A stretch of DNA of 64,000 nt from Azomonas agilis (GCF_007830255.1 NZ_VLKG01000008.1:103348-167347), one strand, 5' to 3'; positions 36,199 to 47,002 are shown, counted from the stretch's first letter. The notes: generated from the letters alone by a model not told the origin. Numbers and translations: made by a program.

Positions 36199-37124
36199 TA
36201 CACCGAAGGGATAAAAATCTCCTGCGCGACCGGTGCGCGACTGTAGTCGGGGTGGTATTCCCGAGGAGGCAACTCTATCAGCGGTCGATTCACCTCAGCG
36301 TAAGGTACTTGGCTGAGTAGGTGATGAATGCAGTTGAGGCGGGCCCGCTTTTTGTCCACAGCCTCCACAATCCACCAAGGAGCTTCTGGGGTGTGGGAGC
36401 GCTCTAGCATTACTTCTTTAGCCTTAGTGTAGGCTTCCCAGCGCCGCCGCGATTCCAAATCCATGGGGCTGAGCTTCCATTGTTTGAGTGGGTCTTGGAT
36501 GCGCATCCAAAAGCGGCGCTGCTGCTCATCATCAGTAATGGAAAACCAGTATTTGATCAGGATGATGCCCGAGCGTACCAGCATCTTTTCAAACTCAGTG
36601 ACGCTGCGGAAAAACTCTTCGTATTCCTCGTTGCTGCAAAAGCCCATGACTTTTTCAACCCCAGCGCGGTTGTACCAACTGCGGTCAAACAACACGATTT
36701 CGCCGCCAGCGGGCAGATGGCTGGTGTAGCGCTGGAAATACCACTGACTGCGTTCCCGTTCGCTAGGGGCAGGCAGGGCGGCCACGCGGCACACCCTAGG
36801 GTTTAGGCGCTGAGTAATGCGTTTGATCGCACCGCCTTTACCCGCCGCATCACGGCCTTCAAACAGTACCACCAGCTTGAGTTTTTTATGTACTACCCAA
36901 TCTTGCAGTTTGATCAGCTCTGTTTGCAGGCGCAGTAGCTCGCGGAAGTACAGCTTGCGATCCATATCCTGACTGGTGGGCAGTGGTAGGTCGGCATCTA
37001 GCGCTAAATCCTCCAAACGCTGATCGTCCAGCTCCTGCTCCAGCTCCTCATCCAGTTCGTCGAGGATTTCGTTGTACAACTGTTGCGACAGTGACTGTGT
37101 TGAAGGGCTCAGAGAATCCCGCAT
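36195..37124 (-). CDS. ppk2: Polyphosphate kinase 2 family protein
   Basis: 309 aa P-loop kinase that uses polyphosphate to phosphorylate nucleotides (or the reverse). Walker A FEGRDAAGKGGAIKRITQ, the DRSWYNRAGVEKVMGF Walker B region, and the RTYFPAP-like ALPAPSERERSQWYFQRY lid region are all visible. Length fits class I PPK2. The N-terminal extension is acidic (ELDEELEQELDDQRLEDLALD). The start at 37124 has AGGAG 7 bases upstream; a frame extension to 37232 lacks one. It follows the PiT transporter by 70 bases on the same strand, a phosphate uptake plus polyphosphate pair. Confidence 0.9.
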   Translation of the reverse strand: MRDSLSPSTQSLSQQLYNEILDELDEELEQELDDQRLEDLALDADLPLPTSQDMDRKLYFRELLRLQTELIKLQDWVVHKKLKLVVLFEGRDAAGKGGAIKRITQRLNPRVCRVAALPAPSERERSQWYFQRYTSHLPAGGEIVLFDRSWYNRAGVEKVMGFCSNEEYEEFFRSVTEFEKMLVRSGIILIKYWFSITDDEQQRRFWMRIQDPLKQWKLSPMDLESRRRWEAYTKAKEVMLERSHTPEAPWWIVEAVDKKRARLNCIHHLLSQVPYAEVNRPLIELPPREYHPDYSRAPVAQEIFIPSVY

Positions 37125-37194
37125 GTTCCGGCTCCTAGTGTGAGGTATCAGATAAACAGGCACACCGAGGCGTTGGTATGCCCGTTTGTGAGGG

Positions 37195-38814
37195 TCAGAA
37201 TAGGCTTCTAAGGGCGAGGAAAGCTCCGGCACTCAGGAGGGCCGCAGCGGGCAAGGTGATTACCCAAGCGAGGGCGATGGGTTTCATCAGATCCCAGTTG
37301 GTTTGGCGGTTCACCAAGCCAATCCCCAATACAGCCCCGATCAGAATATGGGTACTAGAAACAGGTAAACCCATCAAAGAGGCCAGCATAACCACTGAGG
37401 CAGCAGCCAATTCAGCGGTAAAGCCTGAGGCGGGGTGCATGGCGGTAAGGTTGTGGCCCACGGTTTGGATCACTTCTTTACCAATGAACCAGAGCCCTAC
37501 GATCAAGGCCACGCCAAAGGTAATCATAGCGATGGGGGGAATGCCGGCTTTGGAGCCTACTTCTCCCGTACGCAACACATCCAATATCGCCGCGAAAGGC
37601 CCAATGGCGTTGGCAATGTCGTTGGAACCGTGGCTGAAGGCAAAGCCCGCTGCCGTAAACACCTGCATCCAACTGAAGATTAGAAAAGTGGATCGGCCTA
37701 GGGATTCAGTTTTCAAGGTTTTGGCGAAGATGAAAGTGGCCATCCATACCGCAGCCCCAATCATGCCCATAATCAAATAATTATGCAGTGTGCTCAGGCC
37801 CAACTCCAGATTCTTCAAGCCTTTGAACAGCAGCATGGAGGAAATAATCATGGCCCCGATGGCAGCAATCAGTGGCACCCAATTTTCCAGAGCCTTATGG
37901 GATTGGATATCACCGCGCTTTTGCTCAATATGGTGCAGATTACGGTAATAATCGGACTCCAGATCCTCAACCCGAAAATCGGGTTCACGCATGGTTTGCA
38001 CATCCTGCGCCATCGCGTGGGTATAAGAAATCTTTTGAATTTCCGACAAGCGCTCAAAGGCTTCTTTATGTTGTTTCTTATAGGTTTTTTTCTCGTGACG
38101 AATATCTTTGATCTGCTGCTCGATTTCGTCGTTGTAGTGCAGCACATGCTTTTTAATTAGGTAGAAAATGCCGTAAGACACCAATCCACCCAACAGCGGC
38201 GAAATGACCCAAGAAATCGCAATTTCCGCGATTTTGTTCCACTGCACCAGCGAAAAGGCCGCCTCTTGACCATCTAGGATCACGCCTAGGGTAATGGAGC
38301 TACCCACGATGGCCCCGATGATGGAGTGGGTGGTGGAAACGGGATAGCCTTTTTTGGTGGCAAACAGCAACCAAAGCGCTGCTGCAATCAGCGCAGACAT
38401 CATGATGTAGACAAAGTCCATCGGCGTGATGGCCATTTTGGACAGATCTACGATGCCTCCTCGAATGGTACTGGTTACTTCACCGCCTGCGATGACTGCA
38501 CCACTGACCTCAAACACAGCGGCAATTAACAGCGCCTGTTTGATGGTCAGAGTTCCCGCACCCACGCTGGTGCCAAAGGAGTTGGCTACATCGTTACCAC
38601 CGATATTGAAGGCCATAAAGACCCCAAACAGGGTGGCCAAAATCAGTAGCGTGACATGGTTGTGGTGAGTGTAATCCAAGCCCCAGTACATAAAATAGGC
38701 CGTGATGCCAATAAAACCTAAGGCAAAACACAGACTGATGGGGGAGAAAAACGAGGGTGTATCTAAAGATGGGCCAAAAGACCCTGAGTTAATGGACGGT
38801 GCCTGATTCGACAT
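37195..38814 (-). CDS. PiT-family inorganic phosphate transporter
   Basis: 539 aa inner-membrane low-affinity phosphate/cation symporter. Two PiT signature repeats are seen: [19 protein letters not shown] in the N-terminal half and [18 protein letters not shown] in the C-terminal half. Between them is a long cytoplasmic charged loop ([22 protein letters not shown], shown as fragments) likely to be coiled coil. Start 38814 ([11 protein letters not shown]) is chosen because AGGAAGGG lies just upstream; the longer open frame back to 38955 contains no better site. It is followed by ppk2 and is divergent from the Spy-like gene. Confidence 0.9.
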   Translation of the reverse strand: MSNQAPSINSGSFGPSLDTPSFFSPISLCFALGFIGITAYFMYWGLDYTHHNHVTLLILATLFGVFMAFNIGGNDVANSFGTSVGAGTLTIKQALLIAAVFEVSGAVIAGGEVTSTIRGGIVDLSKMAITPMDFVYIMMSALIAAALWLLFATKKGYPVSTTHSIIGAIVGSSITLGVILDGQEAAFSLVQWNKIAEIAISWVISPLLGGLVSYGIFYLIKKHVLHYNDEIEQQIKDIRHEKKTYKKQHKEAFERLSEIQKISYTHAMAQDVQTMREPDFRVEDLESDYYRNLHHIEQKRGDIQSHKALENWVPLIAAIGAMIISSMLLFKGLKNLELGLSTLHNYLIMGMIGAAVWMATFIFAKTLKTESLGRSTFLIFSWMQVFTAAGFAFSHGSNDIANAIGPFAAILDVLRTGEVGSKAGIPPIAMITFGVALIVGLWFIGKEVIQTVGHNLTAMHPASGFTAELAAASVVMLASLMGLPVSSTHILIGAVLGIGLVNRQTNWDLMKPIALAWVITLPAAALLSAGAFLALRSLF

Positions 38815-38998
38815 GATCCCTTCCTGTGGTGAGCACAATACAAAGTTGTGAGGAACTACAGACTCCCCATATACGAAATAGGTGGCTAACTTCCGCTGAA
38901 CGAGGGAAAAATACGAAATATTTGTGACAAATTGGCTGTATCTTGCTCCAGACAATCAGCAAGACCGGATGCTTTGATGTTCTGATACAGACTGATCA

Positions 38999-39018
38999 TC
39001 AGCTTTACATAAAGCTGA
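38999..39018. promoter_or_regulatory. Perfect 8+4+8 inverted repeat between the PiT and Spy-like genes
   Basis: TCAGCTTT-ACAT-AAAGCTGA is an exact inverted repeat. Overlapping it, TTTACAT-AAAG-CTGACAA (39004-39021) imitates the two 7-base repeats of a PhoB box with the standard 4-base spacer (4 of 7 and 5 of 7 matches). The spacer 38815-39101 holds no gene. Operator for one or both divergent units; which regulator is unknown. Confidence 0.45.
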
Positions 39019-39101
39019 CAATTTTTTATGTCTGACTCAGTACACTGCATAGCATCGAACTTTATGGGTTCGGTACATCCTCAAATAAAAGGAGTCAATC
39101 A

Positions 39102-39659
39102 ATGCGTAAATCCCTAATCGCTCTGGCGCTTGCTGCTGCTCTGCCCACCTTGGCTTTGGCCGGTTCAGAGGGTTGCTGCTCTCAGGAAGCGGGACATGCC
39201 CCTCGGCATTACGAGCATTTTGACGGTTTGAAAAAGCTGGATTTGAGCAAAGAACAGTCCGCTGCGGTGGCTGAAATTGTGCACAAGCAAGAGAAAGCCA
39301 AGGAAAAGCTGACCAAAGAGTATCTGAAGAAGCTTTCGGACGAAGACAAAGCCGCTCTGCGTAAAGACCTCAAGGCGTTGCGTGCTGAGCGCGAGCAAGC
39401 TGTGTTGAAGGTACTGACCCCAGAACAGCAAAAAAAATATGAGGTAGCTAAAGAAAAGGCCAAGGCCCATCGTGCTGAATGGGAAGAATTCCAGAAGTGG
39501 AAGGCTGATAAAGAGGCTAAGGAAGCTAAGAAACCTGAAGCTAAAGTGGAAGAGGCCGCTAAGCCAGCAGAAGTTACTCCTGCTGCCAAGGCTGAACCGA
39601 CTCCGGCTAAACCTGAGGCTGCAAAACCCGCTGAGGCTCCCGCCGAAAAGAAAGAGTGA
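39102..39659 (+). CDS. Periplasmic Spy/LTXXQ-like protein with Lys/Glu/Ala/Pro tail
   Basis: 185 aa. A clear signal peptide (MRKSLIALALAAALPTLALA) is followed by GCC and a helical domain with KKLDLSKEQSAAVAEIVHKQ and LTPEQQKKYEVAKEKA, recalling the LTXXQ motifs of the CpxP/Spy periplasmic chaperones. From about residue 125 the protein is low-complexity, built of K, E, A and P (KPEAAKPAEAPAEKKE at the end). Spy proteins are envelope-stress chaperones; that role is inference here. GGAG precedes the ATG, and a strong terminator follows. It is divergent from the phosphate transporter. Confidence 0.65.
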   Translation: MRKSLIALALAAALPTLALAGSEGCCSQEAGHAPRHYEHFDGLKKLDLSKEQSAAVAEIVHKQEKAKEKLTKEYLKKLSDEDKAALRKDLKALRAEREQAVLKVLTPEQQKKYEVAKEKAKAHRAEWEEFQKWKADKEAKEAKKPEAKVEEAAKPAEVTPAAKAEPTPAKPEAAKPAEAPAEKKE

Positions 39660-39690
39660 GTTCGGTATTGTAGCGGTTCAGTTTGGCTCA

Positions 39691-39720
39691 GAACCCCGCA
39701 TTGTGCGGGGTTCTTCGTTA
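39691..39720. terminator. Intrinsic terminator between the Spy-like gene and opgD
   Basis: Ten-base perfect arms GAACCCCGCA / TGCGGGGTTC with a TTG loop, followed by TTCGTTAT. It lies between convergent genes and can serve both. Confidence 0.82.
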
Positions 39721-39725
39721 TCGGC

Positions 39726-41363
39726 TTAACCTCTCCAATCTGGATAACGGCGCTCTTGCGGTGCGGGTGGGAAATATTGGTACAACCAAGTTTCGCTGAG
39801 CACTTCCTTGGTGTCACTCCGACGCAGATAGGCGCGGATATTCACAGGCTCAATGCTGTCGCTGGTGGGGAACCAGTCGAATTGGGCTCTAAAGGCATTG
39901 GCTTCTGGATGTAGAGGCGTCATGCTGAAATCTTTGACTTCACCGTGAGTCGCCTCGGCTATGATCTCAATGGGCTCTTTCCCGGTCATGGCGATTAAGG
40001 GGCCGCCGCCAAAGTCGACGGCAAAGCGCCGCGCCCAGCGCTTGGGCCAGTGTTCTCCGGGAGCCCAGCCGGGTGTGAATCCACCCATGCCAGAGCGGGT
40101 GTCCTGTACCTGAGCAAGGCTCGGTTGAACCGGCGGTTGGGCCGCCCAGTACAGCTTGTAACCAAAATCTAACGAAGTGCCGGGCTCAATGCTTTGTTTG
40201 GGGTTCCAGAAGCAGACGATGTTGTCCATAGTCTCGCCCGTGGTGGGAATTTCCAACAGCTCAATGCTGCCTTCCCCCCATTCGGTGGTCGGTTCCACCC
40301 ATAGGCTAGGGCGGCGGCTGTACCAAACTACGGTATCTTGGTAGGACTTAAAGTCATGGTCGAATTGCACCAGACCAAAGCCTTTCGGGTTGGTGTCTGC
40401 AAAGGTATTGAATTGCAGTTTTTTCGGGTTATTCAGGGGGCGGCAAATCCATTCACCGTTACCGCGCCACATGGATAAGCGATCGCTGTCGTGGACGGCA
40501 TCGGTGATAAAGTCGCAGGTACGGCGCTCGTGCCCCCCACAAGCGAACATGCTGGTCATAGGCGAGATGCCAAGCTGCTTGATGGCCTTGCGAGCGTTGA
40601 TTTTGGCATCAATGGCCATGACCACTTGAGTCGCTTGGCAGTCGATGTCAAAACGGAAGGCACCCGTAGCACTCGGTGAGTCCAACAGCGCGTAGAGCAC
40701 AAAGCGTGTGGCCTCCTTGTCTGGGGTTTCGAACCAAAACTCGGTGAAGTCTGGGAATTCTTCCCGCGTATCGGCAAAGGTATTGATGGCGAGGCCTCGG
40801 GCTGAGAGACCGTACTGGCCCGTCTTGTCCACGGCCCGGAAATAGCTGGCTCCAAGGAAAGAAACAATATCGTATTTGTCGATATTCGGTTGTTTGAATA
40901 CTTTGAGGCCTGCAAAGCCCAGATCCCCTTGAAGCTGGGATACATCTACGCCACTTTGGTTGTACTCGAACAACTCAGGGCGAAAGTGTACTTCTTGAGC
41001 GATTCGAGTCTCAGGGTCAATGCGGTGCATCCGCACCGGCTGACGAAATCCCATCCCCACATGGAAAAACTGTACATCTAACTGCCCTCCCAGTTTGTTC
41101 CATAACGAATGCTTGGGGTCGTATTGGATCGCGTTGAATTGCTGTGGGGTTAGTTCAGCCAAGGTTTGGGGTAGCACTTCGGCGGTGCTTTCATAGGCGA
41201 CACTGGCCATGCGTTTGGCCCGTGCTTGCAGTTGCTGAAAATCGAACGGCTTAGCTTTGTCCTCGGTGGTAGCAGCAAAGCTGCGGCTAGCCAGTAGGCT
41301 GGCCGGTAGTCCAGTCATAGCAGCCAGTACCATGGAGGCTTTCAGAAGATTACGTCTATGCAT
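39726..41363 (-). CDS. opgD: OpgD (MdoD), periplasmic glucan biosynthesis protein
   Basis: 545 aa periplasmic protein that shapes the backbone of osmoregulated periplasmic glucans. It begins with a twin-arginine signal ([17 protein letters not shown], cleavage after SFA), as known for OpgD but not OpgG, so it is exported folded. The body has [14 protein letters not shown] and [20 protein letters not shown] segments of the OpgG/D family. The second of two close ATGs (41363) is preferred, as AAGG lies 6 bases before it. opgG and opgH are not in the window. Confidence 0.9.
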   Translation of the reverse strand: MHRRNLLKASMVLAAMTGLPASLLASRSFAATTEDKAKPFDFQQLQARAKRMASVAYESTAEVLPQTLAELTPQQFNAIQYDPKHSLWNKLGGQLDVQFFHVGMGFRQPVRMHRIDPETRIAQEVHFRPELFEYNQSGVDVSQLQGDLGFAGLKVFKQPNIDKYDIVSFLGASYFRAVDKTGQYGLSARGLAINTFADTREEFPDFTEFWFETPDKEATRFVLYALLDSPSATGAFRFDIDCQATQVVMAIDAKINARKAIKQLGISPMTSMFACGGHERRTCDFITDAVHDSDRLSMWRGNGEWICRPLNNPKKLQFNTFADTNPKGFGLVQFDHDFKSYQDTVVWYSRRPSLWVEPTTEWGEGSIELLEIPTTGETMDNIVCFWNPKQSIEPGTSLDFGYKLYWAAQPPVQPSLAQVQDTRSGMGGFTPGWAPGEHWPKRWARRFAVDFGGGPLIAMTGKEPIEIIAEATHGEVKDFSMTPLHPEANAFRAQFDWFPTSDSIEPVNIRAYLRRSDTKEVLSETWLYQYFPPAPQERRYPDWRG

Positions 41364-41572
41364 AGGCATCCTTGGAGTGTGGAGAAATCTACACGAGGCA
41401 ATGGAGAATATTTATTACCCCTAGCTTTGGGCAGAGTATCTTACCTGTAGATGGGCATTAGCACCTCGTTGTGCGATAGGTATCCAACCCAGATGCTTGA
41501 GGTGAGTGGTAACAAAAACAGTCTGCCCTCGTTTGAAGGGCTTAATGTGCTTAGCCTTTACAAGGAGAGAGA

Positions 41573-42706
41573 GTGGTCATGGTCTATTTTGTTCAGTATC
41601 TGCTCAGGGCTATTGCTTTGAGCCTCGCCGCCCTCAATGTTCAAGCCGCTGAAGCCTTACCTCAAACGCAGTGGCCTTTCACCGCAGAACCTCGTGCTAC
41701 CTTGGAAGAGCCTTGGGCCATGACCTTTCTGCCCGATGGTAGCCTGCTGGTGACTGAAAAGCGTGGTGTACTCAAACATCTGGATCTGAAAACGGGTAAG
41801 GTCGGCTTGATCGCTGGCGTGCCGCCCGTAGCCTATGGCGGACAGGGTGGCTTGGGCGATGTGATTGTGCACCCAAATCATGCCAGCAATGGTTGGATCT
41901 ATATCAGTTACGCTGAGGCTGGAGAGGCTAATACCCGAGGTGCTGTGGTGGTTCGTGCCAAGCTGTTGCTCAATGAAGATGGCAGCGGATCGCTTACCGA
42001 GTTAAGGCCAATTTGGCGGCAGATACCTAAGGTTACGGGGAGCGGCCATTACGGACATCGCTTGGCTTTTGGCCCCGATGGTCTGTTGTGGATCACCTCC
42101 AGCGAGCGACAGAAGTTCACCCCAGCACAGGATATGGGCAGCAATCTAGGCAAAATCATCCGCCTTAACGATAACGGTAGTTTGCCGAGTGATAATCCTT
42201 TTACTGATCAGGGCACTGTAGCGGCTCAAATCTGGTCGTTGGGGCATCGCAATATGTTGGGCATGGCCTTTGATAGTCAAGGCCAACTCTGGGTGCATGA
42301 GATGGGGCCAGCGGGCGGCGATGAACTGAATCTGATCAAGCGCGGTAAAAACTACGGTTATCCTGTGGTTTCCAACGGTAATCACTATGACGGCAGGCCC
42401 ATCCCTGACCATGATACTCGCCCGGAATTTGAGGCACCCAAAATCACTTGGACTCCGGTGATTTCTCCCGCTGGCTTTGTCATCTATCAGGGACAGCGCT
42501 TTCCCAGTTGGAAGGGTTCCGGTTTGATTGGTGGACTGTCTTCGCAGTCGCTGGTGCGGGTAGTTTTCGACGGGGAAAACGCCCGTGAAGTCGAGCGCTA
42601 CGCGATGGGGGCACGCATTCGCGAAGTGGAGCAGGGGCCTGAAGGGAGTGTATGGCTGCTCGAAGATGGCCGTGGTGGTCGCTTGTTGGAGTTACAGCCA
42701 AGGTGA
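41573..42706 (+). CDS. PQQ-dependent sugar dehydrogenase (YliI/Asd-like)
   Basis: 377 aa periplasmic six-bladed beta-propeller. A signal peptide ends near VQAAEA. Family marks are [34 protein letters not shown], the catalytic-region [17 protein letters not shown], and [14 protein letters not shown]. Such enzymes oxidise aldoses with PQQ as cofactor, passing electrons to the respiratory chain. No PQQ synthesis gene is in the window. AAGGAG (41562-41567) lies 5 bases from GTG 41573 and 11 from ATG 41579; either may be the start. Confidence 0.86.
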   Translation: MVMVYFVQYLLRAIALSLAALNVQAAEALPQTQWPFTAEPRATLEEPWAMTFLPDGSLLVTEKRGVLKHLDLKTGKVGLIAGVPPVAYGGQGGLGDVIVHPNHASNGWIYISYAEAGEANTRGAVVVRAKLLLNEDGSGSLTELRPIWRQIPKVTGSGHYGHRLAFGPDGLLWITSSERQKFTPAQDMGSNLGKIIRLNDNGSLPSDNPFTDQGTVAAQIWSLGHRNMLGMAFDSQGQLWVHEMGPAGGDELNLIKRGKNYGYPVVSNGNHYDGRPIPDHDTRPEFEAPKITWTPVISPAGFVIYQGQRFPSWKGSGLIGGLSSQSLVRVVFDGENAREVERYAMGARIREVEQGPEGSVWLLEDGRGGRLLELQPR

Positions 42707-42730
42707 TCCATACATAGCAGCTATTAATAA

Positions 42731-42757
42731 AAAACCGGAGCTAGGCTCCGGTTTTTA
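42731..42757. terminator. Bidirectional intrinsic terminator between the sugar dehydrogenase and pckA
   Basis: Arms AAACCGGAGC / GCTCCGGTTT with a TAG loop; A tract on one side and T tract on the other, so it can act in both directions. Confidence 0.92.
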
Positions 42758-42770
42758 TGGGTGTTTCTAT

Positions 42771-44315
42771 TTATAGCTGTGGGCCGGCATTGCGGATGGC
42801 ATCAGAGACATCAAACTGCTTGAAGTTTTCCACGAACTGACGGGCTAAGGCGCAAGCTGCTTCGTCATAGGCATTTTTATCCGCCCAAGTATTGCGTGGA
42901 TTAAGCAGCAGAGAGTCCACACCGGGCACTAGGGTGGGTACATCTAAGTTAATGATGGGCAGGTGCTCGGTTTCTGCGTCAACCAAGGTGCCATTTTGAA
43001 TGGCGGCAATCACGGCACGGGTGCTAGGAATGCTGAAACGTTTACCCACGCCGTAACCTCCCCCTGTCCAGCCGGTGTTGACCAAATACACCTTAGAGCC
43101 AAAGGCCTTGATACGTTTGATCAGCAGCTCGGCATACTCACCGGCAGGACGCGGGAAGAAGGGAGCCCCGAAGCAGGTGGAGAAGGTGGATTTGATGCCG
43201 CTGCCTGAACCCATCTCGGTGGAGCCCACCAAAGCGGTATAGCCTGACAGGAAGTGATAGGCCGCTTGCTCGTTGTTCAGAATGGAGACTGGAGGTAACA
43301 CGCCGGTCAGATCGCAGGTGAGGAAGATTACTGCATTGGGTTCACCGGCCCGATTGTCTGGAACGCGCTTGACGATCAGCTCACGCGGGTAAGCTGCGCG
43401 GCTGTTTTGGGTCAGGCTGGAGTCGGCGTAATCGGGTAGGCGGGTATTGGGGTTGAGTACGACGTTTTCCAACACCGCGCCAAACTGGATGGCCTTCCAG
43501 ATAACCGGCTCGTTCTTCTCTGAAAGGTCGATGCACTTAGCGTAGCAACCCCCTTCAATGTTAAATACCGTACCTACGCCCCAGCCGTGCTCATCATCGC
43601 CAATTAAGTAGCGGTTTTCGTCAGCGGATAGGGTGGTTTTACCCGTACCGGACAAACCGAAGAACAGGGTGACATCCCCTTCTTCTCCCATATTGGCCGC
43701 GCAGTGCATAGGCAGCACGTCTACTTCGGGGAGCAGGAAGTTTTGTACCGAGAACATGGCTTTTTTCATTTCACCGGCATAGCGCATACCGGCTAGCAGC
43801 ACTTTCTGTTCTTGGAAGTTGATGATGACGCAACCGTCCGAGTTAGTACCGTCCCGCTCTGGTTCGCAGGTGAAGGAGGGAACATTGAGGATGCACCACT
43901 CGCTTTTGTTGGCGGGGTTAAAGCTCTGAGGATTGATGAACAGACAGCGGCCAAACAGGTTATGCCAAGCGGTTTCGGTGGTCATTTTAACCGGCAGGTA
44001 GTGCTCTGGATCGGCACCTACATGCACATGGGATACAAAGGACTCACGTTCAGCCAGATGCGCTTCCACACGAGCCCAGAGTGCAGAAAAGCGATCAGCA
44101 GGGAAGGGGCGGTTGATTTTTCCCCAGCCAATCTTGCGTGCTGTGCTGGGTTCTTCAACGATAAAACGATCTAATGGGGAACGGCCAGTGCGTTGTCCTG
44201 TTTTAACGACCAATGAGCCATTAGCGGCCAGCTCTCCTTCACCGCGCCGAATAGCTTCCTCAATGAGCCGTGCGGGGCTGATGTCGGTATACACTGGGTA
44301 GGTAGATTGCATCAT
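42771..44315 (-). CDS. pckA: Phosphoenolpyruvate carboxykinase (ATP)
   Basis: 514 aa first-step gluconeogenic enzyme converting oxaloacetate to PEP. Visible are [12 protein letters not shown], the P-loop [24 protein letters not shown], and the substrate loop FINPQSFNP. The start at 44315 has AGGA 7 bases upstream and gives the expected MMQSTYPVY start; the open frame runs further upstream to 44471 but lacks a ribosome site. First gene read from its own promoter region (44316-44480); the pckA-hslO-hslR order fits pseudomonads. Confidence 0.95.
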   Translation of the reverse strand: MMQSTYPVYTDISPARLIEEAIRRGEGELAANGSLVVKTGQRTGRSPLDRFIVEEPSTARKIGWGKINRPFPADRFSALWARVEAHLAERESFVSHVHVGADPEHYLPVKMTTETAWHNLFGRCLFINPQSFNPANKSEWCILNVPSFTCEPERDGTNSDGCVIINFQEQKVLLAGMRYAGEMKKAMFSVQNFLLPEVDVLPMHCAANMGEEGDVTLFFGLSGTGKTTLSADENRYLIGDDEHGWGVGTVFNIEGGCYAKCIDLSEKNEPVIWKAIQFGAVLENVVLNPNTRLPDYADSSLTQNSRAAYPRELIVKRVPDNRAGEPNAVIFLTCDLTGVLPPVSILNNEQAAYHFLSGYTALVGSTEMGSGSGIKSTFSTCFGAPFFPRPAGEYAELLIKRIKAFGSKVYLVNTGWTGGGYGVGKRFSIPSTRAVIAAIQNGTLVDAETEHLPIINLDVPTLVPGVDSLLLNPRNTWADKNAYDEAACALARQFVENFKQFDVSDAIRNAGPQL

Positions 44316-44480
44316 CGAAGTTTCCTGTCGGCTCTTGGCCGCCGTCTCCAGACAAATCGCAGCGGAATGCGTGATGTCGCGTCCAGCTACGTTATTAAAA
44401 GATAGCCTAATTATGCCAGAAAATTGCGTAATATTAGGACTTGCTCGGTAAATTTGTAGTCGTACTGACAACCGGCTACA

Positions 44481-45380
44481 TCAATGGCGGGTAGGTGAAG
44501 GCTGTTGCGCCCCTCCGCCTGCAAATAGCTGAGCCACATCCGCCGCATCAAACTCATAGCTGCTGTTGCAAAATTGACAATCAATATGGATGCGCCCTGC
44601 CTGTTCCTGTAAGAGGTTATAAGCGTCTTCAAGGCCCAAGCTAGACAGGGCTTTGGCTGAGCGCTCGCGGGAGCAACTGCATTGAAAGCAGACGGCTTGA
44701 GCGGGGAAGAGGCGTATTTGCTCTTGATGATAGAGCCGGTGCAAAAGCGATTCAGGGGGGAGCTGTAACAGCTCTTCAGGGGTTAGGGTTTGTCCCAGTA
44801 TGGTGACATGCTCCCAATGGGCTGCGCGCTCTTCGGGGTTGGTAATGCGTTGTGCGGGGAGTTGTTGTATCAGAAGACCTGCGGCCTGCTGTCGGTTAGC
44901 TGCCAGCCAAAAATGCGTGTTGAGCTGCTCTGAGTCAGCAAAATAGCGGCTAAGGCAGGTAGCTAGATGTTCTCCGTCTAGGGCCACAATACCCTGATAG
45001 CGCTGGCCTTTGGTGGGATCAAGGGTCATAGTCAGCCTTCCTTGGGGCATCAATTGTTGCAGGCTTGCCTCAGTTCCACACTCTGAGGCGGATGCTTGAT
45101 AGCGGGCAATACCCCGTAGTTCGCGCTGGCTGGAGCATTCGGCCATCAACAGAGATATTGGGCCTTCTGAGCGGGCTTGTAAGGTTAAGAGGCCTTCAAA
45201 TTTTAGGGTGCCAATCAACAGCGCCGCCGCCGCTAAAAACTCTCCCAATAGCTTGGCTACGGGCTCTGGATAAGGGTGCTGAGCTAATACATCTCTATAG
45301 GTTTGATCTAGGCCCGCCCATTCGCCACGAATATCGAAGTCTTCAAATAAAAAACGCTGCGTATGGTCAAACTGAGACAT
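44481..45380 (-). CDS. hslO: Hsp33, redox-regulated chaperonin
   Basis: 299 aa cytoplasmic holdase activated by oxidation. The C-terminal zinc switch has both pairs: CFQCSCSRERSAKAL and IDCQFCNSSYEF. The N-terminal core starts QRFLFEDFDIRGEW. Its partner heat-shock gene hslR is next upstream on the same strand, with 105 bases between. Confidence 0.94.
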   Translation of the reverse strand: MSQFDHTQRFLFEDFDIRGEWAGLDQTYRDVLAQHPYPEPVAKLLGEFLAAAALLIGTLKFEGLLTLQARSEGPISLLMAECSSQRELRGIARYQASASECGTEASLQQLMPQGRLTMTLDPTKGQRYQGIVALDGEHLATCLSRYFADSEQLNTHFWLAANRQQAAGLLIQQLPAQRITNPEERAAHWEHVTILGQTLTPEELLQLPPESLLHRLYHQEQIRLFPAQAVCFQCSCSRERSAKALSSLGLEDAYNLLQEQAGRIHIDCQFCNSSYEFDAADVAQLFAGGGAQQPSPTRH

Positions 45381-45485
45381 AGATTAGCCTTAGGGGAGTT
45401 AGGAAAGCAGAGGTCTATGGAGCGATAACCCAAGTTATTAGTTTAAAGTTAAAGCTACTCGGCTCCAAGGCTGGCCATTTGGCGC

Positions 45486-45896
45486 TTAATCCTGTGGGTG
45501 TTGGAGTCGATACAGGTCTCGGCGTTGTTTTTTGTTGGGGCGGCCTTCGGTAATCAGGCCTAGAGCCCCGGCTTTACGTTGAGCGGCGGCTTGCTCCCTG
45601 CGGACACAGCTTTCTGGGGTTTCTTGGTAGAGTTTTTGCGCTTCGGTGGCGCTGCGCCGTACATCGGAGAGTGCCCGTATGATGATTTGGCGCTCATCAA
45701 ACCCTGTGCGTACCCTCAGCTCATCGCCGATTCTGGGTTCTTTAGAGGCTTTGCAGCGCTCGCCCTGATAATGCACCTTGCCCGATTCAATAGCGGTTTT
45801 GGCAAGGGCTCGGGTTTTATATAAGCGGACGGCCCATAACCATTTGTCTAGGCGTATCCGTTCTAAACTGTGGTGCGCGGTATCCTGTTTAGTCAT
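45486..45896 (-). CDS. hslR: Hsp15, ribosome-associated S4-domain protein
   Basis: 136 aa. S4 RNA-binding domain (RLDKWLWAVRLYKTRALAKTA, seen in part as RLDKWLWAVRLYKTR) at the N-terminus, followed by a basic C-terminal region. Hsp15 binds free 50S subunits bearing a nascent chain and helps recycle stalled ribosomes. Upstream of hslO on the same strand; divergent from the WbpV-like gene with 143 bases between. Confidence 0.92.
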   Translation of the reverse strand: MTKQDTAHHSLERIRLDKWLWAVRLYKTRALAKTAIESGKVHYQGERCKASKEPRIGDELRVRTGFDERQIIIRALSDVRRSATEAQKLYQETPESCVRREQAAAQRKAGALGLITEGRPNKKQRRDLYRLQHPQD

Positions 45897-46039
45897 TGGG
45901 GTCTGAGACGTTAAAGATGTGTGGGATATGGGTTGATCTTAGGCATAAAAGAAGACTGTATGGGGATATTTTCAGTCCTTTATCGCTCTTCCTTCTGTTA
46001 GGATGCCGCTCCTGTCGTCCATTAGGCGAGGCATGATGC

Positions 46040-47002
46040 ATGCGTATTGTATTGACAGGAGCCAGCGGTTTTGTGGGGCAAGCACTGTTACAGGCTTTGG
46101 AGTCAGAGCACGAAGTGACGGCCTGTGTGCGCAATCTGACCTCTGCCCTGCGCGCTTTTGATAAGCGCTCTAGCATGGTGTTGGCCCGTATGGAGCCAGA
46201 TCAGGATTGGCGAGAGATTCTAACCGGGCAACAGCTTGTAGTGCACTGTGCTGCTCGGGTGCATATGCTCAATGATCGAGTGACGGATGCCCACGCAGAC
46301 TATCAGCGGATTAATGTCGAAGGAACGCTGAATTTAGCACGTCAGGCCGCACAGGCTGGGGTTAAGCGCTTTATCTTTTTGAGCTCAATTAAAGTCAATG
46401 GCGAATACAGTGAGCCGGGCCACCCTTTAGCGGCTGATGATTTGCCTGCGCCACAGGATGCCTACGGGCGCTCTAAGCTGGAAGCTGAACAACAACTCTT
46501 GGCTTTAGCCCAACAAACCGGCTTAGAGGTGGTGATTATTCGTCCGGTGTTGATTTACGGAGCGGGTGTTAAAGCAAATCTGCATCGTTTGATGCAGTGG
46601 GTTTACCGGGGCATTCCGCTGCCCTTCGCCAGCATTGAGAATCAGCGCAGTCTGTTGGCGATGGATAATTTGGTGGATCTGGTTCAGGTGTGTTTGTCCC
46701 ATCCGGCAGCCGCGAATCAAATATTCTTAGCCAGTGATGGTCGGGATGTGTCCACCCCTGAGTTAGTTCAATATATGGCCCAAGCGTTGAATCGTCCGGC
46801 GCGTCTGTGGTCTATGCCTGTGTTTGTATTTAAAGCGATGGCTTGGAGCTTGGGTCGTCAGGCGTTGGCCCAGCGGCTTTGCGGGTCTTTGCAAGTAGAT
46901 ATCAGCAAAACCTGTTCTTTACTGAACTGGAGGCCCCGCCCAATGCCTCATCATACTTGGCAATGTATGGCTCAGACTTTTCTGGAATCCAGTAACGCAT
47001 GA
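46040..47002 (+). CDS. wbpV: WbpV-like NAD-dependent epimerase/reductase
   Basis: 320 aa extended short-chain dehydrogenase. NAD site LTGASGFVGQALLQAL (GxxGxxG at residues 7-13) and the catalytic YGRSK in ADDLPAPQDAYGRSKLEAE, with the serine in FIFLSSIKVNG. With WbpM, WbpV-like enzymes make UDP-N-acetyl-quinovosamine by reducing the 4-keto intermediate; this role is inferred from the WbpL and WbpM genes that follow. It overlaps the wbpL-like gene by 4 bases (ATGA). Confidence 0.8.
   Translation: MRIVLTGASGFVGQALLQALESEHEVTACVRNLTSALRAFDKRSSMVLARMEPDQDWREILTGQQLVVHCAARVHMLNDRVTDAHADYQRINVEGTLNLARQAAQAGVKRFIFLSSIKVNGEYSEPGHPLAADDLPAPQDAYGRSKLEAEQQLLALAQQTGLEVVIIRPVLIYGAGVKANLHRLMQWVYRGIPLPFASIENQRSLLAMDNLVDLVQVCLSHPAAANQIFLASDGRDVSTPELVQYMAQALNRPARLWSMPVFVFKAMAWSLGRQALAQRLCGSLQVDISKTCSLLNWRPRPMPHHTWQCMAQTFLESSNA

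Noticed and set aside
41525..41541. GCCCT/AGGGC hairpin before the sugar dehydrogenase
   Set aside because: Only five pairs, no T tract and no context; too short to call a terminator or operator.
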